Origin: Plumapathes pennacea
Taxonomy: Eukaryota; Cnidaria; Anthozoa; Antipatharia; Myriopathidae
Length of the DNA: 64,000 nucleotides
Direction of reading: 5' to 3'
Assembly (NCBI GenBank): GCA_964036295.1
Contig: OZ038462.1
Span: 35,112,355-35,176,354, forward strand
The notes beneath the pieces were generated by a model. That model was not told where the DNA came from. It did not search any database and saw only the letters and a list, made by a program, of their open reading frames with translations. Below, piece after piece: positions 1-11,444 of this stretch (positions within the stretch are counted from its first letter, which is position 1; each line of letters begins with the position of its first letter). The translations under genes and the position numbers were made by a program.

Positions 1-199
1 TATAGTTTTACATAAGCCACCTCTTTCTTTCAATCCAGCCTGGTGGCTGAGCAAACTATCTTCATAGTATGACTGGTACGGCTGTCAGCGTGCCCCGTTT
101 GGCGACAAAGTTATTCATTTCCTTTTCTTGATCCAGCTGGGATTAGAAATTGACATTTCATTTCATGCACTGTCAGCAACACAAAAAGAAATCACTGAA

Positions 200-1577
200 T
201 CAACTTATAAAGTTCGGATTGTAAGGTGGAGGTGTGTTCACAGGAACCAAGACCGCTTCCGAATATGGGGGAGGGGGATCGTTAGACGCTGGAGACACGT
301 GCGGTTTAGGGACAGCACGTGACTGACTGGTGATGGGTGGGGCCGAGCGGCGGCTGTCAAGTGACATTGTTGGCAGTGTACTTTCTGCTGATATCGGTCT
401 TTGTCGAGATTCTTCGTTTGCTTTTTTACGGACGACAAGAAAAATTATCAGTCCGACTATCAAGACGACTCCAACAACCACACAGACCGTAGCGATTACC
501 ACTGTGCTGCCACCTGTGTTCAGAAACAAAAGGAGAAAACGGTGTAAGGCGACGGGTGTCCACTGAGGATAGATCCTGTGTTTGAAATAACAGATAGTAC
601 GCACGCTCTGATTGGTCAATTCACTGGTCCATAACTTACGAACTTGGGGCACAAGGCGAGGAAAAAAACTCGGTCCACAACTCGCGCACTCGTCGGTTAA
701 TAAGATATATGTATGCGTGAGTGACAATATAACTGGTAGTCAATAATTGCAAAATCAAAGACCAACTTCGTATGTTAGGGGGTTTTCCCTCTACCTCCCC
801 CTGGAAAGTATAAATGTCAGGCGCTCATCACCGTTTGTATTTTCGGAAGGAGGAAAAGGAGGGCCTGGTCACAGGTTAAACGAGAGCACCTGTGAAGAAT
901 CAGCTCTCTCCTATTATGGCCGGGGACGGGGTAGGGAAAAGAGCCTGGGAACAAGGATGCTCAACCAATTCCTGGAGATGCAGAATACAATCTCGAATAC
1001 AATATCAGAGCTGCGTAAGAGCTGTTTACTAGAGAATCTAATAAACAACACGGTGTTAAAGCTCATCCAATATGCCTACAAAGACGTCACATGAAACCAG
1101 CAATGCATATAAGGATCTTACTTTTGCCCCCAGTCCCTCCCGGGCTTGGCGTCGCTGTTGCTTCCTCATTTAAATCCGCGTCATAGAGAGAACCGTCAGG
1201 TGAAATGGACACATAAGAGGCCGAGAAGCCGTTCCCGTCCACTCCACCAGAATCTGTGATGAGTTCCACCCTCATGAACCTTCCACTGGAATAAGTCGCA
1301 TTGAGTAAATCCTGCCCACAAAACCGACCAATCTTCTTGCTGACTGACAGCTGTCCATCATAAACGTCCAATGCATCACACGCGCAGGTTTCGGCACCCC
1401 GTGAACATGATTCAACCTGAAAGTCGCTGAATTGAAGTCTTATTCGATAGCCGATACGGACTTTGATCATCCACACACACTTCTTGTTGTCTGGATAAGC
1501 CGAAGGGTAATTGGGGCTTGAAAAACTGCCAAGGTGGTTGCCATAATATCCTCCAAAGTGCTCTGGTTCGTCACATA
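200..1577 (-). CDS. CUB-domain single-pass membrane protein with PPxY tail (5' end incomplete)
   Basis: Two exons are clear. Exon 1122-1577 encodes a full CUB domain: opening Cys-Asp-Glu-Pro, SPNYPSAYP, a C-W pair, CDALDVYDG, then GRFCG and a final GFSASYV. It ends at a GT donor in phase 1. Exon 200-513 follows a cacag acceptor, restores the frame, and encodes a membrane segment of about 25 hydrophobic residues, an RKK stop-transfer and a short cytoplasmic tail with two PPxY motifs (PPPPYSEA and PPPYNP) before a TGA stop. CUB domains are extracellular protein-binding modules, and PPxY motifs are known ligands of WW domains, for example in Nedd4-type ubiquitin ligases. A cell-surface receptor or adaptor turned over through WW proteins is therefore inferred. 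The ligand is unknown. The protein is small for a CUB receptor, with one CUB and no protease or LDLa module visible. Confidence 0.82.
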
Positions 1578-1982
1578 CTTTTTGGGAAGAAATACACAAG
1601 GAAGAACTAAGAACTAGTCAAGATAGGGAAGCATAATAACAAATAAAGAAAGAAAACGCAGGGGACTAGTAGACAGACAATGAACCTTCTAAAAGAGTCA
1701 AGCTTTTTCAACACCAGGAATTGCATTCCTTAGGCAAGTCAAATACCGCATCAACATGCCCCTGTTATAACAGAGTCTGCTCCCTTCAGCAAACGGGACG
1801 TGTAAAGTTAGATCATGAGACTTTTTGCGATTTGCGGGCTGCATTTTCATTTGCTTCTTTACCAACTACTTCGCTGTCTTCTTCCTCAGCATATTATGGT
1901 TTTAATTACGTGCTGTACACCTGCCGTTCCTTCTGTACACCAAGTGTTTAGTATTATTCTGTTGTGGCCCAGTTAGGACTAA

Positions 1983-1986
<4 letters not shown>

Positions 1987-2016
<30 letters not shown>

Positions 2017-2021
2017 AAAAA
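1987..2021. repeat. Poly-C followed by poly-A tract
   Basis: About 20 C followed directly by about 15 A, lying in the intron or 5' region of the CUB gene next to its putative signal exon. It is a low-complexity tract prone to length error. Confidence 0.9.
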
Positions 2022-2039
2022 GCTGATGCGTTTACTTAC

Positions 2040-2110
2040 TTTGCAAGCTGCGTTGAACCGCCGCAATTACGAACACTGCGAAAACGAAATTATGTTTTGT
2101 TATCCATACT
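2040..2110 (-). other. Putative signal-peptide exon of the CUB gene
   Basis: On the minus strand an open stretch reads HNFVFAVFVIAAVQRSLQ and ends at a gtaagt donor in phase 1. That phase exactly matches the CUB exon acceptor at 1577 and would give a Cys-Asp-Glu start to the mature protein. The hydrophobic core looks like a secretion signal. No ATG is in this frame; an ATG just upstream (ATGGATAAC) is one base out of register across an AAAA run. Either the start lies in another exon, or the sequence has an indel or a real lesion. Confidence 0.4.
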
Positions 2111-2444
2111 TTTACTTTTACTGAAAGTTGGTTCCCGAGTTATAACTCTAGAACATGTCTGTCTCAGCAGTCTAAAGTGTATGAATTTTAAAGTTAGGTC
2201 GCGTCATTAAGTCCTATAAAACACGAGGTGAAATGTAAGATTTCTCGGGAAAATAATTAAAACTCTATTTTACAAACTTTCAGTAAAACCCAGGTCAATT
2301 GAACCACAAAAGTTAGTAATCTTTTTGCCTTTAAAAATATATGTATTTGGGCAACTCAGTGTAAAAATCGAGGGACACATTCGTCGACCAGTCGTTCTCA
2401 TTTGCAGTCGGACGTTTTAAATGATAATTTGTGCGTTGTAATTC

Positions 2445-2660
2445 GCTCATTGCACGGTGCCGCCTTCTCGGATCCAAAGCGAGGCTAACCTGGCACGAAA
2501 ATCGCCAGATACAAAACAAAAGTTTCTTATCGCTCTAAAGCACCAGTACGTCTACAGAGAAAATGCACATGTCTCATTTGCGGAGTTGCATGCACAAATA
2601 TCCAAGTAACCTTCTCAGTAATGCAAGGACAGCCTCGTTTTGAAGCTCGTGCCAGTTTCC
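2445..2660. repeat. Dispersed repeat, copy 1 (partner at 57.5 kb)
   Basis: About 210 bp resemble 57,545-57,755 in the same orientation. Shared blocks include GGTGCCGCC, TATCGCTCTAAAGCACCA and GGACAGCCTC. The two copies differ by many substitutions and small gaps, so it is an old interspersed element. No terminal repeats were recognised and the reading frames are not conserved. Confidence 0.65.
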
Positions 2661-2699
2661 GTGCAAGGAGTCCATAACGTACATCAAAGCATAGGTTCG

Positions 2700-4850
2700 A
2701 ATACAAAGATGTTTTCAAATTAATCATTCAATGCAGTTGTGGAGTGCTGTAACTGGTAATTTGGGGAGCAGGCCCGTACGACATCAAAGTGAGCTAAATA
2801 AAGCTTTTTTTCTATATAATATTAACCTATTCATAAAAGCGACCAATACGTTTGGGAATCTGACATAATACAGCTCATCGGACTAATCACATGCAAATCA
2901 CTGGAGTCTCATTTGTACTTCATGATAAAATGTGTCCTTTCCTCGTAATCAAATAACATTACCACAATGTGTAGCGTATGACCAACGGAATTCACTGCTA
3001 TAAGCACAGTTGTATCGCATGTTTATCTCAAATTAGCCTGCAAACAGGCTTTCAAAATGAACTCAAACTCGACTGAAGCGATAACTATTTAAAGCAAAGT
3101 TTGTTTTGAAACGCTTGGACAACTGACAACCATAATTCTCATCTGTCGAGAAAAGAACTGAACTTGAGCTCAGTTTTGATCCATAGGCAGTGATTGTCGA
3201 CTCAAATCTTTCCGGGTTTACATTATTGGCCGACAAACAGAGTTCACATTCAGTAGTATATCTAAGGTAAACACTAAACCAATGCTGCATCAGATAATTC
3301 AATCTTCACTGTCTTTACATTCACGTTGACGTACAGGGACTTTCACGTGAACACCATGAGGCGAAAACTGAAACGTCTATACAAGACTGAAATGATTTGA
3401 AATGTCAACAGAATATTATCTGTGCTCGATCAAGCACGATCTCGAAACCTACGCACTCACCTGCGGCTGCGAAGAACGCCGACGACCAGACCAGCATAAC
3501 ACTATCTGGGGTAAAGTCCACAGAGATTCCGATACCACAAAAGTAACACTACTGAACTTCACAGCCTTGGAAAACTACATTTTGGGAATGTTTCAAAATG
3601 TCCTGACTCATGACGATTATTGAAGAATATATTATGACGTAATAGTTCTGAAACTGGTGGCTCCTTCATTTACATACAAAAGTTTTGTCGACTTTGAAAA
3701 CAACAAGAAAAACATTGAACCAAGAGCTATTAAACCACGTAAGACATGAGATCTCAAGCCAAATGGCAGGAATTACAATATACTTACTTCTGTTTGGGGA
3801 GGTCAGCGGTCGGAGGAGAAGATGGCGACGTTTTTCCCGCTCTTGGAAAAATCGTCAATATCCTATCAACAGAAGCGTCTTTGATAGTTTGTAGTGTGTA
3901 TTTTTTGTATGTGCCCGACTTAAACATTTACCACATTTCTTGTCAACTGGCTACCCGACATTTTTAACCATGAGGTTATTACGGGATGCCAGTACCCCTG
4001 TATTCTTTGATATATTAAATATTTGTAAGCTTTTTTTTTTTTTTTAAGTCTGGGGTAAATAAAAGGTTGTTATTGTTGTTGTTGTTGTTGTTGTTGTTTG
4101 ATATGCAAAGCCAACATAGGCAAGGCCAACAAAAGTAAAGTATTCTTTTGCTTTGCTGATTTTCTACAAAAATGTATAACAAGGTCAGTTTTGCGTCAAG
4201 GAAAAACATGATAAAGGTGATGGCTGTCAGAACGGAGATGCTTGTTTGACGTCAGGAAAAGGAAACTTTTATCGAGGCTGTTTGACGTCAGAAAAAGATA
4301 TGATCAGTCTTCAATTTCTCGCGTGTTACTGAGTAGCTTTCTCGACATGCCATTCATCAAAAATACTGCATGTACCTTTCTCTCTGTTGATCCGTTAACA
4401 CTATCAGATGAAAAAAATTTTCGTTACCGTCAGCCGACTAAAAGGTTGGATAGATTCTGCGTTAAAAGTTGTAAGAAACTTTAAGCAAAGGATTTTTGCA
4501 ACCAATTTCACTCATCCAGATAACCGGAAGTGTTAAACTTGACCTGTACCCTCTTGGTAAACTGCATTCCCTAGCATTATATGTTCAGTTCAAAAGTTAT
4601 TATAGTCCTGGAGAACTCATGACACATCTTGAAGTACAAACGTATTATTGGATGAAAAATTGCTTCCGTACTGTTAAATTAAACGTTTGTAATCTATTTC
4701 AGCACGACTGTCATGGATTTCATGATTTTTTCGGGAGGATCGTCAGTATTATCTTGATAATCTCTCGATTAACCTCGCCCTCTTGGTGCAGATTACAATG
4801 TACAAATGTACAACAACAGAGTTGCCCAATAGTGCAGTAATGTACGTACT
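2700..4850. other. Intergenic region without a supported gene
   Basis: AT-rich sequence. Several short ORFs occur, but none carries a recognisable domain or a consistent exon structure. It contains a poly-T run (4031-4045), a (GTT)n microsatellite (about 4067-4099) and two copies of TTTGACGTCAG near 4246 and 4282. Confidence 0.6.
4067..4099. repeat. (GTT)n microsatellite
   Basis: About ten GTT units with one imperfect unit. The minus-strand ORF across it (poly-Asn) is an artefact of the repeat. Confidence 0.85.
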
Positions 4851-4854
4851 TAGC

Positions 4855-4896
4855 TGACGTCACGAGGCGATAACAACTGAAGCTGGCTGCTATAAA
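4855..4896 (+). promoter_or_regulatory. CRE-like site and TATA box of TIMP-like gene A
   Basis: A perfect TGACGTCA palindrome (4855-4862) lies 28 bp upstream of TATAAA (4891-4896). The ATG of gene A follows about 100 bp later. CREB/ATF-family bZIP factors are known to bind this octamer. A similar arrangement precedes gene B, which supports a functional core promoter. The transcription start is not visible and is inferred near 4920. Confidence 0.55.
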
Positions 4897-4996
4897 ATGC
4901 ACACGACATGCGGATCAGTCTTTACTCCAAAACCTGGACGAGTTATCTGTGAATGCAGCAGCAGTTCATCCTTCTACAAGCTGGATCTTGTCAGTG

Positions 4997-6154
4997 ATGG
5001 GTTTCTGTACGTTGGTCGTGACCTTCTTGTTCGTCTTCAGTGCGCCTTCTAGTTTTGTCGATGCTGTTTCGGCACTGAATCATCCTCAAGTCCAGTTTTG
5101 TTCTGCTGGTTTTGGTGAGTCGATCGCAATAAATCGAAATATGGCACCCCTTAGCGATACTAATAACCTTCCTATCGCTTCTAAATGTTCAAACCAAAAG
5201 AGGACCTCTCTGGTAAACGAGATGAATTCTGCCAAAACATTACAGTTTATCTTATTATCCGATCAGCGTTAGCTCTTCCCTTGTGTTCAAGAATATGGGG
5301 AGTTATTGGCCCTTGCAGTGAAGGCAAAGGACCCTTTCACTCCTAAGCTCAAAACACTGATTCTCTCAACATTTAAAAAGGAAAATGTAGTCAAGTGATA
5401 TGATATTAATTGATAGTTGATCAGCTTTCCTATGAGCAAGGTATCAAAAGCCAGATTCTCCGTAACGTATGAAACATGTTTGGTGAGAACCGAAAGAGAA
5501 AGTTGAAGTTGATCACTCTTGCGAAAAATTCGTAGCCATTGAAGACTGTTAGCACTATCATTATATTCATCAAGCTATGGTTATCTCCGCTCATCACTTC
5601 ATCCTCCCCTTGCAGCGCTGCGTGGCGTAGTCTTGAATGCCGACTTCAAAAGAAGCGCTTACAACATCAAAGTCCTGACACTCTACAAAGACGAAATCGA
5701 CCTTTCCCAAGCAGAAGGAACAAAAACTATTGGTGCCAGATTGAAACTGAGATTGTACAACTCGCCATACAGCTTCCCGCTTCGTGTCGGAGAAGTCTAT
5801 GTCTTGGCGGGACAACTCGACAACGGCAAGCTGTACGTGAGAAGAACAGATTACATATTTCCTTTCCCAACCGACAACGAATGGAAAAACGTGTCTCCAA
5901 CGCAGAAGGAAGGGCTCGCTTTCCGCTACAAGCAGGGATGTAAGTGTCAGATTGGCAGGTGCTACGGTGATCCCAACTGTTTACAGAAAATCAGAGGTTG
6001 TGAATACTCCGCGCTGGAGAAGCGTCCTCGCTTCGACGTGTGCAGAATGAAGCACCAGTACTGTGGCATGAGAGAGAACAAAGACGGCGCCCAGCGATGC
6101 CATTGGAAATATCGCGACACAAACGACTTCAGGAACTGCGACAAAACGCCTTGA
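4997..6154 (+). CDS. TIMP-like secreted NTR-domain protein, copy A
   Basis: Exon 1 (4997-5114) encodes a signal peptide and HPQVQFCSAGF, with a gtgagt donor in phase 1. Exon 2 (5616-6154) follows a ccttgcag acceptor and restores the frame, giving 218 residues. The protein follows the TIMP family: VKVL..YKDEIDLS in the N-terminal strand, VYVLAGQL (TIMPs have YLIAG), SPTQKEG (TTQK in TIMPs), then the C-terminal knot GCKCQIGRC, DPNC, GCEYS and CHW. TIMPs inhibit metalloproteinases through a mature N-terminal CxC that binds catalytic zinc. That CxC is absent here, as are its disulfide partners, so classical inhibition is doubtful. An extracellular-matrix or metalloproteinase-binding role is inferred. 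The ATG chosen is the only in-frame one; a GTG lies further upstream. A polyadenylation signal lies at 6223-6228. Confidence 0.86.
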
Positions 6155-6222
6155 AAACGGCTTGAAGTTTGATCGATTTACCGCATGTAAAATCAGCTGA
6201 GCACTGGACATTATAGATGTAT

Positions 6223-6228
6223 AATAAA
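6223..6228 (+). terminator. Polyadenylation signal of gene A
   Basis: AATAAA lies 69 bp after the stop codon of gene A, followed by a GT-rich stretch (gaaagtgttctttgtaaac) typical of a downstream element. Confidence 0.55.
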
Positions 6229-6299
6229 GAAAGTGTTCTTTGTAAACCTGAAACCTCCTGAATTTTATCACAGACACGGGGAGAATCACGACTACACGA

Positions 6300-7740
6300 C
6301 ATGGGGAAAATAAAGAGAAACAGACCAGCAGAAAAACAGTTCGTGACAGAAACAGAAAACTTAAGAATTAGTACCAATGCAAACACAACTATAGGCCCGG
6401 ATAACTTGCTATTTCTTCTACTACAACTGCTGCTCCTATTACTAACACTGCTACTGCTGCTAACTATTACTCCTAACTATCACAATACTCTTATTCCTGC
6501 ACCGAGTTAGTATCACTACAGTCACCACACACTGTTGCTGCTGCTAATACTGCTACACTTGTCCATTTTGAGAAGCGTACACAAGCCAAACATTCAAGAT
6601 ACTCTATCATGTTTAATACACACATGCATATAGAAAAAGTACATATTCACTGCACTTATCCATCCTATTTGGCACTAACAAGGCACTTTCACAAACATGC
6701 GCAGGAATAAATAGTGCTTTTTACTTTGTGTTAACGAGTGTCCGTGAAGGAAATCTCTCTGCTGAGTTTGGTTTTGTTTCCTGTGACCAAAGGAGCAGTT
6801 ATCCACACTGGCCCCAAAATATTATCAAGTGGCCCGCCAAAATATTTCAACCTCGTGAACTGCGCGTGATTGTCAAAGTGTTAGAACGTCCACGTGGCAA
6901 AATGCTATCTAACTCGGCGATAGAGGCGTTCGTATCAGCCACCCCAGACTTTGGAAAATCTCCCAAAATAAATCGGACAAATTGAGTCATTGCCAGCTTT
7001 TAAGATTAGTATCATACTCGTTTCCAGGCTCATTTCCCTACGGATGACGTAGTATTTTAAAACTTTTTAGACGTGCTTTAATTTTTAACTTTAGAATGAC
7101 AGATAAATGTATGTTTGTGTTTAGCTGTTCCTAAAATAGTTAAGTCTAAGCTTTTAATCTAGTATTAATGTATATTAAAATACCTATTCGTTTGGTAGAT
7201 TCTATATATATCTTTAGATTGTATATTATATATAAGTCTCTAGCTTGTTCAAGGGTATAATAGTTTAATACTTGTAATTTTTAAATAAGCATTTGATCAT
7301 ATGATTTTACAAGGAATTTGCGTACTATAATTTTTCATTATTATTATTATTAATGAAGTATTCTTGTCAGAAGCAAGAAAATGAGCCAGGAAAAGAAATT
7401 TGATACACAGCCAGTGTTGACGTTAAAGAAACTCAAGATCAAAACCAAGAAAAAACCTTAATGAAATATGCTTCTTTTGCACAATGAAGGTGAGTAATAA
7501 AGCTTGTTCATAGACTTTGTCACATAGTATATCATCACTGCAAGGCTTTTCTCCTGTACGGGGATGATACCATATCAGCAAACAGCTGAAAAACAAAAAA
7601 CAAAACAAAAAACGCGATGGAACTCTGATCAGTAAACATGCACTAAAACGAACTCGAATGAACGTTCTCAAGACAAGGGCAGCATAGGCAAGCAATATAA
7701 CAATCTGTCCTTCACCGAGCAAGTGTGATACGAATTCGTA
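6300..7740. other. Intergenic region without a supported gene
   Basis: AT-rich sequence with a CTG/CTA-rich low-complexity patch near 6,410-6,560 and (ATT)n near 7,340. A minus-strand ORF at 7,423-7,722 has a plausible acceptor, but its phase does not match the nearest exon-like stretch (8,069-8,176), so no gene is called. Confidence 0.5.
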
Positions 7741-7794
7741 CTATATGTGTGGCGTGGATTCAATAAAACATCTACACATTTATTGGACAAGTTG

Positions 7795-8055
7795 GAAAAC
7801 CGCGGAAATACGTTCGTGACGTCACTTCCGTTGGTCAGCGTCCGTCACCATTACTACATAACTCGGTCTAACAAGAGACAACATTTCACTTCGTGTACAA
7901 GCCCCGTTTTCATTCTGCACAACTTATGTTACAGAAAATGCATTGAACTAACTTAAAGTCGAGTATCGAGTCCTAGTATTGAGTTTTTTGGCTAAGTATT
8001 TAGATTTTAAGAGCGTTACACTGAATTACAAAAGCTTCACTTCACAGTTTTGAGC
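7795..8055. repeat. Dispersed repeat, copy 1 (partner at 46.4 kb)
   Basis: About 260 bp align in the same orientation with 46,415-46,690. Shared blocks are CCGCGGAAATACGTTC, TTGGTCAGCGT, AGAAAATGCATTGAACTAA and ATTGAGTTT.TTGG. The copies are diverged. The similarity continues weakly into the exon-like cassettes further right. Confidence 0.65.
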
Positions 8056-8335
8056 AATTACAACTCACCCAAGTCCTGATAAAGAGTCCATGTAACCTGA
8101 ACAAGTGTTGGGGTGCAGGGTTTCTCGATGACATCATTTGCGGGAACAAGACCGGGGGACATGCACAGCGCCTTCACTTCCAGGAAATTAATGGTTTAAA
8201 TAGGAATCTGTACGCCTGATATGTGCTCAGGAAAAAAAAAGGAAACAAAAACAATACAAAAAAACATTAATAAAGAATGAAAACTCCCTCTGAATTACAA
8301 ATCACGGTCGAGCACTGGTTGATTTCTATTAAAAC

Positions 8336-8560
8336 ATTTAAATCATTCGCCCTCAATTTCTATGAGATGATATTTGATTCGGGCTTCGCCCTCATTAACG
8401 GTCATCTCATAGAAATTTCGAGCTCATAATCTAATTGTTAAATAACACAGCTTCAAGAGTGCTCCCTTCATAAACTTTCCAACTGACAAGTACTCAAAAA
8501 GTGCGGGGAAACGCTCGCTTAACGGCTCGCGACTCTCCCCGCACTTCTTTCGTGCTCTAG
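8336..8560. repeat. Two short hairpin-forming repeats
   Basis: Around 8,355-8,420 the arms TTTCTATGAGATGA and TCATCTCATAGAAAT flank a GGGCTTCGCCC hairpin loop. Around 8,500-8,550 AGTGCGGGGA is matched by TCCCCGCACT. Both look like relics of short palindromic elements. Confidence 0.6.
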
Positions 8561-9591
8561 TCAATTGCTGCATGCTTCATCTATGAACGAAGCACAAAAG
8601 AGAAAAAAACAAATCACAAACCTGAAACGTAGCACCTCTTGGAAACGAGTGAATTCTGACTGTATGGTCCCGCCTTCCACATTCCTTAGCGCATTCTGGG
8701 CTCTGTGAAGGAATGACAAAATAAATAAATAAGTTAAAAATTAAAAAAAAAACTTAAGCAAAGTTTCCATTCTCTTGCGTTGCGTGTGCTTTACACGTGT
8801 GAACTAAGGGGTTAGTAACCGTGATTTAATTCAGTCACGACTAAATACGAACCTCTTTAAGTCCTTCGGTGAATTCTGGCCAGTGCTTGGCTCCGCTTTC
8901 TGCACTTTATTACTCATTCTGGGCTCTGCGATGGAAGACAACAATAAAATGAGTTTTTCCTTGTTCTTCTTGTTGTCGTTGTTTCTTCTACCCAGTCTTC
9001 GCTCTACATTTTAAAAATCATAAACTAAAAAGAACACAAATACGCTGACGGGCTGGAGGTCTGGTTCTAGCAAACCCGCGTAAAATGATCTGGGAACAAA
9101 TTGACTTGGGGGACTGGGAAGAAAAAACAAGATGGCCGACGAATGTTACCATCATGATGACTGCAGAACTGACATGAAGCGTCCTCCTGTTCTATCCCAC
9201 GCTAGAGAAACTATCCGGAGCTTACCAAACACTCACGCCAAGTGAATTTGGCCACGGAAACCACGTGAAATATACTGGGTTTTTCCTTTATCTAAACCTG
9301 GAACCCCGCAACCAGCTGAATGGACCTTCCGATGATCCTGATACAAAATGTGAATACAGTACATCTAATTGGATATACTCGTGGGAGCTACGAAACGAAC
9401 AACCGAAACTGGTGGGGACGAAAAATGGTGACCACGTACAATGTAAGTGGTTTACGTACTACATGTACTGTACCTTGTCTCAGTGGTCAGTTCGGTCAAT
9501 TGCTACCGTTTCTCTTCACTCTGTAAAAGAACGATAAAAAAGGTTTACTGGGTCTCAGTACAGCTGACTATAGTGCAGTACAGGAAGAGAA

Positions 9592-9900
9592 TGGTGGTAC
9601 GGGGCGGGGAGCTCCTCAAAATTTTGGGTGGGAGTGTGCCGCCCGTGGCTGAAAACCCTTACCCTATTTCAGACAAAAATTCGCGATTTTCGACCCTATT
9701 TCAGACCACAATTTGCAATTTTCAACCGTTTTCACACCAAAATTTGCAATTTTTAAACCACATTTCAAACCAAATATCAAAATCTCCTACCCTATTCCAG
9801 ACCAAAGGCTCAAACTCAATACCCTATTTCATACCAAAACCCTGAAAATGATACCCTTCAAGGGAGCACATACCTAGTATATGACTTATATATGGAAGTG
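9592..9900. repeat. Poly-G-ended short element, degenerate copy
   Basis: It begins GGGGCGGGGAGCTCCTC, continues AAAATTTTGGGTGGGAGTG, then reiterates ACCCTATTTCAGACC about every 35-40 bp and ends in GATACCC plus a TATATGG stretch. It is the same family as 42,370-42,665, in the opposite orientation. The G run and the ends have decayed and no target duplication is readable. Confidence 0.6.
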
Positions 9901-11440
9901 GTACAGCACAATAAAAATTCAGTTTTCTTTGCCATGCATGTACAGCCTGCATCATTTGTTTAGAACTACAGTTTGTAAACTTCCTACCTTTTGGTAAAGG
10001 TATTTCTCAGCTCACGACATGGCTTTCCATTCTTCAGCCAATAATTTGCAAAAATTTTATGACAATAGTATGTTCATAATATTGCCATGAAAATATGTCC
10101 ATCAATTTTATTTTCATCAATTGTGTTTTCATGAGGCAGCACTATAAACTCGTATTGAGAGGGTATACAAGTCATATGTAATTACTTGATGATTGACTTT
10201 TCTAAGCTACCGAGCAAGATGACTAAAGACTCGCTCAGTACAAGCAAAGTGCTTCTGAAAACACAGAGGTGGAAATAAGATTTACAGTAGTTAATGTCTC
10301 ACCTTCACTGCTGGTAACTGCTTATGCTCTGTGTAATCTTGTGCTGGCCATCAGAAGCACCATGAATTCATGTGGAGAACCCAAGTCCCAAGAATAGGAT
10401 GAGGACTGTGCAGCAACTTCACTTCCAGGATTCCAGGCTTGGACTTTTTGACATTGAGCAGGAGCTGAACATGAACTTGTGTGCTGTCATTATTTCCAGA
10501 AAGAGGTACAGTAGATCACATTTCCTTCCTTGGGTGTTGGGTATTCCTCTCTTCTTACTTTACTGGGTTTGACATTCCACACAATAAGTGTACTGTATCT
10601 TTCACCACCGCAGAGTTATTCTTCTTGTTCCTGTCATACAGTCCAGACCTCAGAGTGGATTTCTAATGAAAAAAACTGGACATTATTAAACTCTCAGTAG
10701 CATTACTGCAAGTGAAAATCACATCAAATATAGCATACTGTATGGTGTACATACCTGAGTCCTATTTTCCAGTGGAAAATGTTCTGAAGTATCGATGAGA
10801 ACAAAATTGTGCAGTGACTCGAATAATTATTTCACAAACAGAAATCCGATGTTCTCTGAAATGCTGCACACCAAAATGTTGGCCAATATTTGTTTATCCG
10901 GTAAAAAATGAAAATTATATATATATTTCTTTAAAAAAGGTGCATTATGTTTTTTTTTTTTTTTATCATGAGCAGACAACCCTGAAGAGACTGACAATAA
11001 ATAACCAGCTTCTACAAGAGTTATCGATTCAGCTCATCTTATCAAAAATAAGTGCAGAACAAAACAAAAATCATTGAAAGGAAACATCAGACACCCATCT
11101 AAAGACTGATACCATGTGATCAGGCTCAGAGGGCATCACTCACAGTTGATGACCTATACAGACACCAGCTGAAATATTGTCTGCATAAAGCAAAGCACAG
11201 TCAATATTAATGCCTGATATCTTCTGAAACTGTGAATCACAAAATATCTGAAGGAAGCAAACGCTATTTTGTGCCAGTTGATCATCTTGCATGAAACAAG
11301 ACAAACAATTACATGAATTGATGTCTTGTCAAAATGGTGGAAGATCTTGGGAGAAAGATCTTGTTTTCCTGCCCCAACCCATTACCTCCTGCCAGCAATA
11401 TTATAGATTTGTACTACCAAATTTGATGGACATCTTCCAA
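9900..11440. other. Gene-poor AT-rich stretch
   Basis: No ORF with a recognisable domain and no clear repeat except poly-T near 10,951-10,965. It leads directly into the 88-bp satellite. Confidence 0.5.
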
Positions 11441-11444
11441 TGAC

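Noticed and set aside
7423..8935. A possible minus-strand gene with exon-like stretches (8,069-8,176 reading KALCMSPGLVPANDVIEKPC, 8,622-8,702, and an ORF at 7,423-7,590)
   Set aside because: Splice phases do not match between neighbouring stretches and each alternative frame meets a stop, so no continuous protein can be built.
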